Source: Primorskyibacter flagellatus
Lineage (GTDB): Bacteria; Pseudomonadota; Alphaproteobacteria; Rhodobacterales; Rhodobacteraceae
Assembly: GCF_014638275.1 (NCBI RefSeq)
Contig: NZ_BMFJ01000001.1
Location: 620,001-684,000, forward strand
Direction: 5' to 3'
DNA length: 64,000 nucleotides
Shown: one piece after another, positions 10,832-19,601 of the stretch
How the letters are laid out: every line of letters starts with the position of its first letter
Position numbering within the stretch: the stretch's first letter is position 1
Translations under genes and position numbers: made by a program
The notes under the pieces: generated by a model
Databases searched by the model: none
Told to the model about the DNA's origin: nothing
Seen by the model: the letters and a program-made list of their open reading frames with translations, nothing else

Positions 10832-12016
10832 TTATTCCGCGGGTTCGGTGGAGGTGCGGGTCTCGGCCTTCGGCTTGCGGCCGAAGAGCCGCATGATCCG
10901 CTGACCGCCTTCGACCAGACCGCCGGGCAGGGCGATGATGACCAGCATGAACAGGCCGCCGAGCATCAGGTGCCAGCCTTCACCGGTGAACTTCGACACG
11001 ACCCAGATGACCGGGCTTTCGACCCAGTCGGGTAGGAAGGCGAACCACTTGTGAAGCAGCCCCTCGTTCATCTTGGAGAAGACGTTTTCGAGGTACTTGA
11101 TCGTGCCCGCGCCAAGGATCGGCCCGATCAGCGTGCCCGCGCCGCCGAGGATGGTCATGATGACGACCTCGCCTGATGCGGTCCACTGCATCCGTTCGGC
11201 CCCGGCCAGCGGGTCCATGGAGGCGAGCAGGCCGCCGGCCAGACCGGCATACATGCCGGAAATCACGAAGGCCGCCAGCGTGTAGGGCTTGGGGTTCAGG
11301 CCGGTGTAGGTCATCCGGGTCTGGTTCGACTTGATCGCCCGCAGCATCAGCCCGAAAGGCGAACGGAAGATGCGGATGGAGATATAGAAGGACACCAGCA
11401 TCAGGATGGCGCAGAGGTAGTAGCCGACCGGGAAGACGAACTGCCAGGGGCCGACGTCGATGACCTCACGCGCGCGCATCTCCAGCCCGAAGAGGTGCGG
11501 AACGATGTGTCCGCCCGCCTGCATCAGCACCTGCGGATCGTCGGTGTAGACCTGAAGACCGGTCTCGCCGTTGGTCAGCGGGGTGAGGACGGAATAGGCG
11601 AGGCGGTAGGACATCTCGGCAAAGGCCAGCGTCAGAATGGAAAAGTAGATCCCGGAGCGGCGGAGAGAGATCCAGCCGATTACGACCGAAAACAGCCCGG
11701 CCACGACGATGGATAGCAGGATTGCCGGAACCACGTTGTAATTCAGCAGCTTGAACATCCAGACGGCGGCGTAGGATCCGACCCCGAGGAAGGCGGCGTG
11801 ACCGAAGGAGAGATAGCCGGTCAGGCCGAAGAGGATGTTGAAGCCGATGGCGAAGATCCCGAAGATCACGAAACGCTGCATCAGGTCCGGATAGCCCGCG
11901 TTGAAGAAGGCGAGTTCCGAGCGTGCCGGGAAGAGGTTCAGGATGATCGGCGCGAAGATGGCAAGGGCCGCGACGACCAGCAGGATGGCGGTGTCTTTTC
12001 TGTTCAGTCCAAGCAT
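10832..12016 (-). CDS. livM: Branched-chain amino acid-type ABC transporter permease LivM
   Basis: A 394-residue inner-membrane permease with about 8-10 hydrophobic segments. LivM-type motifs are [24 protein letters not shown] near residues 58-81 and [26 protein letters not shown] near 285-310, the coupling region contacting the ATPases. It is spaced 3 bp from livH. The charged C-terminal tail ([19 protein letters not shown]) is cytoplasmic by prediction. Confidence 0.94.
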   Translation of the reverse strand: MLGLNRKDTAILLVVAALAIFAPIILNLFPARSELAFFNAGYPDLMQRFVIFGIFAIGFNILFGLTGYLSFGHAAFLGVGSYAAVWMFKLLNYNVVPAILLSIVVAGLFSVVIGWISLRRSGIYFSILTLAFAEMSYRLAYSVLTPLTNGETGLQVYTDDPQVLMQAGGHIVPHLFGLEMRAREVIDVGPWQFVFPVGYYLCAILMLVSFYISIRIFRSPFGLMLRAIKSNQTRMTYTGLNPKPYTLAAFVISGMYAGLAGGLLASMDPLAGAERMQWTASGEVVIMTILGGAGTLIGPILGAGTIKYLENVFSKMNEGLLHKWFAFLPDWVESPVIWVVSKFTGEGWHLMLGGLFMLVIIALPGGLVEGGQRIMRLFGRKPKAETRTSTEPAE

Positions 12017-12019
12017 GGG

Positions 12020-13051
12020 TCAGTCCTCCATCACGCCTTTCCGGCCCATCAGACCGCGCGGGCGGGCGAGCAGGATGACGATGGCAACAAGGTAGATGAT
12101 GATCTGGTCGATGCCGGGGATGACCGACTTGACCTCGTTCATCGAGGCGAAGCTTTCGAGAATGCCGAGCAGGAAGCCCGCCGCGACCGCCCCGGGAAGG
12201 GAGCCCATGCCGCCGACGACGACCACCACGAAGCTCAGCACAAGGAAGTCCATGCCCATGTGGTAGTTGGGCGAGTTGATCGGCGCGTACATCACCCCTG
12301 CCAGGCCCGCCACGGCGGCGGCGAGGCCGAACATGATGGTGAACCGCTTGTCGATGTTGATGCCAAGCAGCCCGACGGTGGCGCGGTCGGCCATGCCGGC
12401 GCGGACCACCATGCCGAAGGTGGTGAACTGGAGGAAGGCGAAGACGCCGCCGATGATCACCGCCGCGAAGGCGAAGTAGACCATGCGCCAGTACGGATAG
12501 ATGATGACGTTGGGGTCGAAGCCAAGCAGCACGCCGAAGTCGAAGGAACCGCGGAAGACCTCGGGCGCCGGGGTCGGGACGGGGTTGGCGCCGAAGTTCG
12601 ACTTGATGATTTCCTGCAGCACGATGGCGAGGCCGAAGGTCACGAGGATCTGGTCGGCATGCGGGCGCTTGTAGAAATGCTTGATCAGTCCGCGCTCCAT
12701 AACGAAGCCGATGGCGACCATGATCGGGATGGAGAAGAGGATGGCCAGCGGGACGGACCAGTCGATCAGCCAGGCGCCGACATCGGGGCCGAACCATTCC
12801 TGGACGTAGGGGGTCTTCACCTTCAGCGGGTTGCCGAGGAAGTCCTTCTTCGTCGGGTCCAGCGTCTCGAAGCTGAGGTTGAACAGTTTCGACAGGGTGA
12901 CCGCGCAGAAGGCGCCGATCATGAAAAGCGCGCCATGGGCGAAGTTGACCACGCCGAGCGTGCCGAAGATCAGCGTCAGGCCAAGGGCGATCAGCGCATA
13001 GGCCGAACCCTTGTCGAGGCCGTTCAGAATCTGAAGGATGATTGCGTCCAT
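12020..13051 (-). CDS. livH: Branched-chain amino acid-type ABC transporter permease LivH
   Basis: A 343-residue inner-membrane permease. Motifs are LNGLDKGSAYALIALGLTLIFGTLGVVNFAHG at the N terminus (fewer than 20 residues of it are diagnostic: GLTLIFGTLGVVNFAHG) and FVVVVVGGMGSLPGAVAAGFLLG near 260-282. An insertion after the second helix (about residues 63-90, GNPLKVKTPYVQEWFGPDVG) makes it longer than E. coli LivH (308 residues). It lies 107 bp after the substrate-binding protein gene. Confidence 0.93.
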   Translation of the reverse strand: MDAIILQILNGLDKGSAYALIALGLTLIFGTLGVVNFAHGALFMIGAFCAVTLSKLFNLSFETLDPTKKDFLGNPLKVKTPYVQEWFGPDVGAWLIDWSVPLAILFSIPIMVAIGFVMERGLIKHFYKRPHADQILVTFGLAIVLQEIIKSNFGANPVPTPAPEVFRGSFDFGVLLGFDPNVIIYPYWRMVYFAFAAVIIGGVFAFLQFTTFGMVVRAGMADRATVGLLGINIDKRFTIMFGLAAAVAGLAGVMYAPINSPNYHMGMDFLVLSFVVVVVGGMGSLPGAVAAGFLLGILESFASMNEVKSVIPGIDQIIIYLVAIVILLARPRGLMGRKGVMED

Positions 13052-13158
13052 TGTCCCGTTCCATAGGATGCAGAGAGCCAGGGCGCGCGACTGGCACGCC
13101 CCCTGACCGTTGGTTGGGGAAGGGGCAGGGCGGGGAAGGTCCCCACCCTACCTCCGGA

Positions 13159-14505
13159 TCATGCGCCCGGGTTGCATTCGCCCAGGTTGCCACCCGCGAA
13201 CATCGGGTGCTCCGGATCGTAGGTGACCTGTTCGACCGGCGTGACCTCGACGATTTCCACGAGGTGGAATTCGTCCTGCGGGTTTTCGGCGCCGCGCACG
13301 ACCAGCACGTCCTTGAAGCACTGGTGGTCGTCAGCCCGGTAGAGCGTCGGACCGTTGCCAAGGCCGTCGAATTCGTAGCCGGCCAGGGCTTCGCCGACAG
13401 CGCAGGGGTTGAACGAACCGGCACGTTCCACCGCATCCGCGTAGAGCAGGGTCTGCGCGTAGCAGGTCTGGGCGGCCTGGGACGGCGGGAAGCCGTACTT
13501 TTCGCCGAAGGCCTTGACGAACGCCTTGGTGCCGTCGTCCTCCAGTTTCCAGTCCCAGTTCTGGGAGCCGACGATGCCCTTGATGTTCTGACCGGCCCCC
13601 TTCGCCATCAGCTCCGAATACAGCGGGACGACGATTTCGAAGTTCTTGCCGTTCACCTGCTTTTCACGCAGGCCGAACTGCACGGCGTTGGTCAGGGAGT
13701 TGACCATGTTTCCGCCGTAGTGGTTCAGGACCAGCACGTCGGCACCGGAGTTGATGACCGGCGCGATGTAGGAGGAGAAGTCGGTCTGCGCCAGTGGCGT
13801 CAGCACGTTGTTGACGGTCTTCCAGCCCATGGCCTCGGTCGCGGCCTGGATGGATTCCTGCTGCGTCCAGCCCCAGGTGTAGTCGGCGGTCAGGTGATAG
13901 GCCTGACGGTCGGTGCCGTAGAGCTTTTCCAGCACTGGGGCGAGCGCGGCGGCGGACATGTAGGCGTTGAAGAAGTGGCGGAAGCCGTTCGCCTTCTTGT
14001 CCTTGCCGGTGGTGTCGTTGGAGTGGGTCAGGCCCGCCATGAAGATCACGCCGGCTTCCTGGCAGAGCCCCTGGACGGCCACGGCCACGCCCGAGGAAGA
14101 GCCGCCGGAGATCATGATGGCGCCGTCTTTTTCGATCATCGACTTGGCGGATGCGCGGGCGGCGTCGGATTTCGTCTGGGTGTCGCCGGTCACGTACTGG
14201 ACCTTCTTGCCCATGATGCCGTTCCCCTTCAGAGCCTTGGAGCTGAAGGTGTTCATCATGCCGCCGCCGCCTTCACCGTTCAGGTGTTCGACAGCGAGTT
14301 CGAAGGCACGCAGTTCGTCGGCACCCTCGTCGGCGTAGGGGCCGGACTGGGGCACGTTGAAGCCGAGCGTCACGGTGCCGCCGGTCGGTTCGTTGGTAAA
14401 TGCAGCCGCGGACGAGGCGGTGAAGATGGTCGGCAGCGCCAGGCCGGCGCCGGCAACGGCCCCGGACTTCAGCACGCCACGGCGCGACAGAGTCGTCTTT
14501 GTCAT
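13159..14505 (-). CDS. Periplasmic substrate-binding protein of the liv-type ABC transporter
   Basis: A 448-residue type I periplasmic binding protein (Peripla_BP_6 family). It has a twin-arginine-type leader (SRRGVLKSG then a hydrophobic stretch ending TASSAAA), suggesting Tat export, and segments such as GFNVPQSGPYADEG and SGGSSSGVAVAVQGLCQEAG. It is longer than LivJ (about 367) because of an insertion around the N-terminal domain (GGGGMMNTFSSKALKG) and a C-terminal extension. ATG 14505 follows a GGGAGGA site. It is first gene of the liv-acs unit and divergent from the ScfR regulator. The ligand is unknown; the context suggests short acids or amides rather than leucine. Confidence 0.88.
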   Translation of the reverse strand: MTKTTLSRRGVLKSGAVAGAGLALPTIFTASSAAAFTNEPTGGTVTLGFNVPQSGPYADEGADELRAFELAVEHLNGEGGGGMMNTFSSKALKGNGIMGKKVQYVTGDTQTKSDAARASAKSMIEKDGAIMISGGSSSGVAVAVQGLCQEAGVIFMAGLTHSNDTTGKDKKANGFRHFFNAYMSAAALAPVLEKLYGTDRQAYHLTADYTWGWTQQESIQAATEAMGWKTVNNVLTPLAQTDFSSYIAPVINSGADVLVLNHYGGNMVNSLTNAVQFGLREKQVNGKNFEIVVPLYSELMAKGAGQNIKGIVGSQNWDWKLEDDGTKAFVKAFGEKYGFPPSQAAQTCYAQTLLYADAVERAGSFNPCAVGEALAGYEFDGLGNGPTLYRADDHQCFKDVLVVRGAENPQDEFHLVEIVEVTPVEQVTYDPEHPMFAGGNLGECNPGA

Positions 14506-14646
14506 GAGTTTCCTCCCTATATGTGCGGACCTATGTGCCTGGGGCGGTGCGCCTCCTCTAGCGGACACCGACGGCACATATGTGCAAATTCTTTATTCCA
14601 GATGAACCGAAAACAAATCAACAAGCATCTTGAAACGTTAAACTTT

Positions 14647-14658
14647 TTTGTAAACAAA
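14647..14658. promoter_or_regulatory. Operator-like site 1 (TTTGTAAACAAA)
   Basis: TTTGT-AA-ACAAA is a dyad in the AT-rich divergent intergenic region between the binding-protein gene and the ScfR gene. Its core recurs exactly 32 bp away. ScfR-family regulators (RamB, MccR) bind related T/A-rich sites with a TTTGCAAA core. Confidence 0.5.
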
Positions 14659-14674
14659 TGCACAAGGGCGCGGT

Positions 14675-14695
14675 AATAATTGTAAACAAATTATT
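14675..14695. promoter_or_regulatory. Operator-like site 2 (extended inverted repeat with TTGTAAACAAA)
   Basis: TTGTAAACAAA at 14680-14690 repeats the site at 14648-14658, three helical turns away. It is embedded in a longer near-palindrome, AATAATT.GT..ACAAATTATT, with a single-base bulge. It lies 42 bp upstream of the ScfR start codon, a good place for autoregulation. Confidence 0.5.
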
Positions 14696-14736
14696 TCGCA
14701 CTGCAGAAAGCCGTTGAAACGGCGGGGGAAAATGCC

Positions 14737-16050
14737 ATGGCGCGCGCCGGTCTCACGGGAAGCCGGATCCGGGAAAGGCGGTCGGTGCTGGGCCTGCGGC
14801 AGGCAGAGCTGGCGCGGCAGGCGGGCATCTCGGCCTCCTACCTCAACCTGATCGAACACAACCGCCGCCGGATCGGAGGCAAAATTCTGCGCGACATCGC
14901 CGGGGTGCTCGGAGTCGATCCGGCGCAGCTGAGCGAGGGGGCAGGCGTGGCGCTGACCGCGACCCTGCGCGAGGCCGCCGCGGACCGTCCCGATGCGGGG
15001 GCGGAGGCCGAGGCGGCAGAGGAATTCGCCGGGCGCTTTCCGGGCTGGGCGCGGCTTCTGGCGGAACAGCACGGCCAGATCGGCCGGCTGGAGCAGTCGG
15101 TGGAGGCCCTGACCGACCGGCTGGCCCATGACCCGCATCTCGCCGCATCGCTGCACGAGGTTCTGTCGACAGTGACCGCGATCCGCTCTGCCGCGACGAT
15201 CCTCGTCGAAACGCGGGAGCTCGAACCGGAATGGCGCGCAAGGTTCCATCGTAACATCCACGAGGACAGCGCGCGGCTGGCCGATGGCGCGCAACGGCTG
15301 GTCGACGAACTGGACGCGGGGCAGGCGCAGTCCGCCGCCCCGGTGGCCCCACAGGACGAGGTCGACGCCTTCCTTGCGCTGAGCGATGGCCATGTCGCGG
15401 CGATCGAGGCGGGCCGGGACCCGGAGACGGCGCTGGAGGGGGCCAGCTTCGGCTCCTCCGCGGCGCGGGACATGGCGCGGCGGATGCTGACCCGGATGGC
15501 GCAGGATGTCGCGGCCCTGCCGATGGACCGGCTTGCGGCGGCCCTGCGCGATCAGGCGGGGCCGGTGCCTGACCCTTCGGCGCTGGCGGCGGGCTTCGGG
15601 GTGCCGACCGGGCTGGTGATGCGGCGTCTCGTATCGCTCCCGCCCGACCTGAGAGAGACGCTGCTGCCCGCGCCGCCGGGGCTGGTGATCGCAGATGCCT
15701 CCGGAACGCTGCTGTTCCGGCGCGAGGTCACGGGTTTTCCGGTGCCGCGCTACGGGGCGGCCTGTCCGCTGTGGCCGCTCTTTTCCGCGTTCTCGCGCCC
15801 CGGCGTTCCCATCCGGCAGGGCCTGCGCATGGCGGGCCGGGGGGAGGGGCGCTTCACCGCCTTCGCCATCGCCGAAGCCGATCAGCCCCTGCGCGCGGGG
15901 GAAGAGCCGGTCTGGCGGTCGCACATGCTGATCTGGCCCGATGCCGAGGTGGCGGATACAGCCCCGCGTGTCGGCGTGTCCTGCCGGATCTGCCCGCGCG
16001 AGTTCTGCAGGTCGCGACGGGAGCCTTCGATCATGGCACGAGGGGCTTGA
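14737..16050 (+). CDS. Short-chain fatty acyl-CoA-type transcriptional regulator (ScfR family, XRE HTH)
   Basis: A 437-residue regulator. Residues about 8-65 form an XRE/Cro helix-turn-helix (RQAELARQAGISASYLNLIEHNRR). The long C-terminal part matches the DUF2083/ScfR family. It ends with a cysteine cluster, VGVSCRICPREFCRSRREPS, typical of regulators such as RamB, MccR and PrpR-type ScfRs that sense short-chain acyl-CoAs (acetyl-, propionyl-). It lacks the IrrE-type peptidase motif HExxH. It is divergent from the liv-acs unit, with two TTGTAAACAAA sites between them, so it is the obvious candidate regulator of acetate/short-acid use. It may be the activator or repressor of acs. Confidence 0.85.
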   Translation: MARAGLTGSRIRERRSVLGLRQAELARQAGISASYLNLIEHNRRRIGGKILRDIAGVLGVDPAQLSEGAGVALTATLREAAADRPDAGAEAEAAEEFAGRFPGWARLLAEQHGQIGRLEQSVEALTDRLAHDPHLAASLHEVLSTVTAIRSAATILVETRELEPEWRARFHRNIHEDSARLADGAQRLVDELDAGQAQSAAPVAPQDEVDAFLALSDGHVAAIEAGRDPETALEGASFGSSAARDMARRMLTRMAQDVAALPMDRLAAALRDQAGPVPDPSALAAGFGVPTGLVMRRLVSLPPDLRETLLPAPPGLVIADASGTLLFRREVTGFPVPRYGAACPLWPLFSAFSRPGVPIRQGLRMAGRGEGRFTAFAIAEADQPLRAGEEPVWRSHMLIWPDAEVADTAPRVGVSCRICPREFCRSRREPSIMARGA

Positions 16051-16195
16051 ACCGGGGGCCGGACCGGGGGGGGCGGGAAGGGCGGCAGGCGAAAGAACTT
16101 ATTCCGCATTGCGGATATCTTTGACTTGAAACCGGCAATGGGGCAGATTTGCGCTCCACGGGAAACCGGTCATCTATGCCGTAGGGGGAGACGGG

Positions 16196-16564
16196 ATGGA
16201 CAAGACGGTGCTCCTCATCGAGGACGAACCGAACATCATCGAGGCGATCAGCTTCATCCTGATGCGCGACGGCTGGCGGGTGGCGACGCATTCCAACGGC
16301 GTGGATGCCGTCGGCGCGGTCGCGACCCGGCGGCCGGATCTGGTGATCCTGGATGTCATGCTTCCCGGACGGTCGGGATACGACATTCTGCGCGACCTGC
16401 GCGCGGCGGAGGAAACGGCGGAGCTGCCGGTTCTCATGCTGACGGCGCGGGGGCAGACGCGGGACCGCGAAATGGCCGAACAGCTTGGCGCAAGCCGTTT
16501 CATGGCCAAGCCTTTTTCAAACGCGGAGATGCTGGAGGCGGTCAACGACCTGGTGCGGTCATGA
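16196..16564 (+). CDS. Stand-alone CheY-like response regulator receiver
   Basis: A 122-residue single receiver domain with the acidic pair ED at 10-11, phospho-acceptor D53 (VILDVMLPG), T83 (MLTA) and K105 (MAKPFS). There is no DNA-binding output domain. It is the first gene of a unit overlapping the next by 4 bp (ATGA), followed by the transporter-histidine kinase. It probably receives phosphate from that kinase and acts by protein-protein contact, possibly with the FliM-like protein downstream (inference). Confidence 0.93.
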   Translation: MDKTVLLIEDEPNIIEAISFILMRDGWRVATHSNGVDAVGAVATRRPDLVILDVMLPGRSGYDILRDLRAAEETAELPVLMLTARGQTRDREMAEQLGASRFMAKPFSNAEMLEAVNDLVRS

Positions 16565-16845
16565 CTGACCGGCGGCCCCTGTTCCTGGAGCGCAGCAGCT
16601 ATCGCCAGCGCCGCCTGGGCGACGCGGCGCGGATGTTGCCGGTCTTCGGCGGGGTGCTGATGATGCTGCCCGCGATCTGGCAGAGGGGCGAGGCAGAGGG
16701 CGCGCCGGCGACCTCTTCGGCCATGATCTATGTCTTCGGGGGCTGGGTGGCTCTGTCGGTCGCGGCCTTCGTTCTGGCGCGCTGGCTTGATCCTTCGGTG
16801 ACAGAGCCCTCTGGCGATGCGGCCGGGTCCACGCGGGGGCGCTGA
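16561..16845 (+). CDS. Small two-helix membrane protein between receiver and transporter-kinase
   Basis: A 94-residue protein with two predicted membrane helices (about residues 24-41 and 54-73) and a basic N terminus. I do not recognise a family. It overlaps the receiver gene by 4 bp and the kinase gene by 1 bp (TGATG), so all three are translationally coupled. Small two-helix proteins often precede SLC5-type symporter genes (for example DUF485/DUF4212 with ActP-like transporters). By position this could play the same role for the transporter domain of the kinase. Confidence 0.75.
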   Translation: MTDRRPLFLERSSYRQRRLGDAARMLPVFGGVLMMLPAIWQRGEAEGAPATSSAMIYVFGGWVALSVAAFVLARWLDPSVTEPSGDAAGSTRGR

Positions 16846-19523
16846 TGGCCTCTCTCAACCTGCTGATCTTCGTCTCCCTGATCTACGTGGCGTTCCTGTT
16901 CGCCGTCGCCTTCGGGGCCGAACGGGCGGCGCTCAGGGGGCAGGGCAGCTGGCTGCGGTCTCCGCTGGTCTACACGCTGTCGCTGTCGATTTACTGCACC
17001 GCCTGGACCTTTTACGGCGCGGTCGGCTACGCGGCGCGGTCGGGAATGGAGTACCTGACGATCTACCTCGGCCCCTCTCTGGTGATGATCGGCTGGTTCT
17101 GGGCTGTCCGGAAGATGGTCCGGATCGGGCGCAGCCAGAACATCACCTCCATCGCCGACCTGATTTCGTCACGCTATGGCAAGTCGACGCTGCTTGGTGT
17201 GCTGGTGACGGTGCTCGCCGTGGTCGGGACGACCCCCTATATCGCGCTTCAGCTTCAGTCCGTAACCCTTGCCGTGGCCGCGTTTTCCCAGGCCGACGTG
17301 ACGATGCGTCCGCTCGGCGACCAGAACTCCACCGCGCTCTGGGTGGCGGCGGGGCTGGCGTTTTTCACCGTGCTGTTCGGTACACGCAACCTCGACGCCA
17401 ACGAACGGCATCACGGGGTGGTCATGGCGGTTGCGGTCGAGGCGGTGGTGAAGCTGTTCGCGCTGGTCGCGGTCGGGGTCTTCGTGGTCTGGGGCATCGG
17501 TGGCGGCGTCGGGGCGACGCTGGAGCGGATCGACGCCTCTCCTCTTGGCACCTGGTCGGTCGCGCCGGACCGCTGGCTGGCGCTGACCGCGCTGTCTGCG
17601 GCGGCGCTGCTCTGCCTGCCGCGCATGTTTCAGGTCATGGTGGTCGAGAACGAGGAGGAGCGGCACCTGCGCACCGCCTCCTGGGCCTTCCCGCTGTACC
17701 TGATGGCGATGAGCCTGTTTGTCGTGCCGATCGCGGTGGTCGGGCTGGACCTGATGCCGGCGGGCGAAAATCCGGACCTCTTCGTGCTGTCCCTACCGCT
17801 GGCCGAGGGGCGGAGCGGGCTGGCGCTGCTGTCTTTCCTCGGCGGGTTCTCCTCCGCCACGTCGATGGTGATCGTGGCCTCCATCGCGCTTTCGACCATG
17901 GTGTCGAACCATATCGTCATGCCGATCTGGCTGTCGCGACAGGCGGGCGGGGCGATGGTGTCGGGGGACGTGCGCAGCGTGGTCCTGCTGTCGCGGCGGC
18001 TGTCCATCGTCGGGGTGCTGCTGCTTGGCTATTTCTACTACCGGGTGTCGGGAGGCAGCACGGCGCTGGCGGCCATCGGGCTGATCTCCTTCTCCGGCGT
18101 CGCGCAGTTCCTGCCGGCGCTTCTGGGCGGCATCTTCTGGCGCGGGGCGAACCGGATCGGGGCGCTGGCGGGGCTGCTGATCGGCGGCGGGGTCTGGCTC
18201 TGGTGCCTGTTCCTGCCCAGCTTCGGACCCGGCGTGATCCTGTCGGCCGAGACCATGGCGGACGGTCCGTTCGGCGTGGGCTGGCTGCGTCCCTATGCGC
18301 TGTTCGGGATCGCAGGGCTGGACCCGCTGGTGCACGGTGTGTTCTGGTCGCTGCTGCTCAACACCACGGCGCTGGTCGGGCTGTCGCTGTTCACCTTTCC
18401 GACGCCGATGGAGCGGTTGCAGGGCGCGCAATTCGTCAACGTCTTCGACCACACGGCAGGCGCGCGCGGCTGGTCCGGCGGCATGGCGCAGAGCGAGGAC
18501 CTGATGATCATGGCGCAGCGTATCCTTGGCGCGGCAGAGGCACAGGAGATGTTCCGAAGGGCGGCGCTGGCGCAGGGGCTTGAGGGCTACCTCCCCGAAC
18601 CGACAGCGGATTTCCTGCAGATGCTGGAACGCGACCTGGCCGGATCCGTCGGCGCGGCAACGGCGCATGCAATGATCGGGCAGATCACCGGCGGCGCCAA
18701 TATCTCGGTCGAGGACCTGATGGCGGTGGCGGACGAAACCGCGCAGATCATGGAGCACTCCAGCCAGCTTGAGGCGAAGTCGGCCGAACTGGCCCGCACC
18801 GCCCGCCAGCTGCGCGCGGCCAACGAGAAACTGACCCTGCTGTCGGTCCAGAAGGACGCCTTCCTCAGCCAGATCAGCCACGAGTTGCGCACGCCGATGA
18901 CCTCCATCCGGGCGTTTTCGGAAATCCTCCGCGAAAGCGGCGACCTCGACGTCACGACGCGCACCAAATACTCCGGCATCATCCATGAGGAGGCGGAGCG
19001 GCTGACCCGGCTGCTTGACGATCTGCTCGACCTCTCGGTGCTGGAGAATGCGCAGGTCCGCCTGACCCTTGCGGAGGTGCGGCTGCGGGCGATCCTCGAC
19101 CGGGCGGTGGCGGCGACCGGGGCGTCGGGACGGCTGCGGCTGGTGCGGCGCGGGGCGGAGGAAATGGTGCTCAACACCGACATGGACCGGTTGTCGCAGG
19201 TCTTCATCAATCTCATCTCCAACGCGCAGAAATATTGCGACGCTGAATCGCCCGAACTGACGATTTCCGCGCGCGAGATGGACGGGCTGCTGATCGTGGA
19301 TTTCGTCGACAACGGCACCGGCATCGCGCCCGATTCACAGGCGCTGATCTTCGAGAAGTTCTCGCGCATCGGGCATCAGCAAGCCGGGGGCGCCGGGCTG
19401 GGGCTGGCGATCTGCCGCGAGATCATGGCGCGGCTTGGCGGGTCGATCACCTATCTGCCGGGCCAGCAGGGGGCGGGGTTCCGCGTCACCCTGCCGATGC
19501 ATGGCGCGATGGCGGCGCAATAA
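16845..19523 (+). CDS. SLC5 (Na+/solute symporter)-histidine kinase fusion sensor, CrbS/CbrA-like
   Basis: An 892-residue hybrid. Residues about 1-515 form a 12-13-helix sodium/solute symporter domain (YTLSLSIYCTAWTFYGAVG, IGRSQNITSIADLISSRYGKS, FLGGFSSATSMVIVASIALS). The linker about 530-650 looks like a STAC domain plus coiled coil. Then come the DHp domain with H679 (SQISHELRTPMTSIRAFSE) and a HATPase with N789 (NLISNAQKY), DNGTGIAP, EKFSRIG and GAGLGLAICREI. CrbS-type proteins sense small acids and control acs in Vibrio and Pseudomonas; CbrA senses histidine/carbon status. The acs gene is 8 kb away. There is no C-terminal receiver and no PAS domain is evident; the separate receiver two genes upstream likely replaces the receiver. 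Confidence 0.92.
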   Translation: MASLNLLIFVSLIYVAFLFAVAFGAERAALRGQGSWLRSPLVYTLSLSIYCTAWTFYGAVGYAARSGMEYLTIYLGPSLVMIGWFWAVRKMVRIGRSQNITSIADLISSRYGKSTLLGVLVTVLAVVGTTPYIALQLQSVTLAVAAFSQADVTMRPLGDQNSTALWVAAGLAFFTVLFGTRNLDANERHHGVVMAVAVEAVVKLFALVAVGVFVVWGIGGGVGATLERIDASPLGTWSVAPDRWLALTALSAAALLCLPRMFQVMVVENEEERHLRTASWAFPLYLMAMSLFVVPIAVVGLDLMPAGENPDLFVLSLPLAEGRSGLALLSFLGGFSSATSMVIVASIALSTMVSNHIVMPIWLSRQAGGAMVSGDVRSVVLLSRRLSIVGVLLLGYFYYRVSGGSTALAAIGLISFSGVAQFLPALLGGIFWRGANRIGALAGLLIGGGVWLWCLFLPSFGPGVILSAETMADGPFGVGWLRPYALFGIAGLDPLVHGVFWSLLLNTTALVGLSLFTFPTPMERLQGAQFVNVFDHTAGARGWSGGMAQSEDLMIMAQRILGAAEAQEMFRRAALAQGLEGYLPEPTADFLQMLERDLAGSVGAATAHAMIGQITGGANISVEDLMAVADETAQIMEHSSQLEAKSAELARTARQLRAANEKLTLLSVQKDAFLSQISHELRTPMTSIRAFSEILRESGDLDVTTRTKYSGIIHEEAERLTRLLDDLLDLSVLENAQVRLTLAEVRLRAILDRAVAATGASGRLRLVRRGAEEMVLNTDMDRLSQVFINLISNAQKYCDAESPELTISAREMDGLLIVDFVDNGTGIAPDSQALIFEKFSRIGHQQAGGAGLGLAICREIMARLGGSITYLPGQQGAGFRVTLPMHGAMAAQ

Positions 19524-19601
19524 GGCTCCGGTCTCAACCGCTTCGTAACCATCAACCGCCTAAGCTTGGCCCAGTGAGCGGGTATTTCGGTGTCGGAGGC
19601 G

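Noticed and set aside
13132-13144. Attenuator hairpin between the binding-protein gene and livH
   Set aside because: Only a 5-bp stem without T run; too weak to list as a feature.
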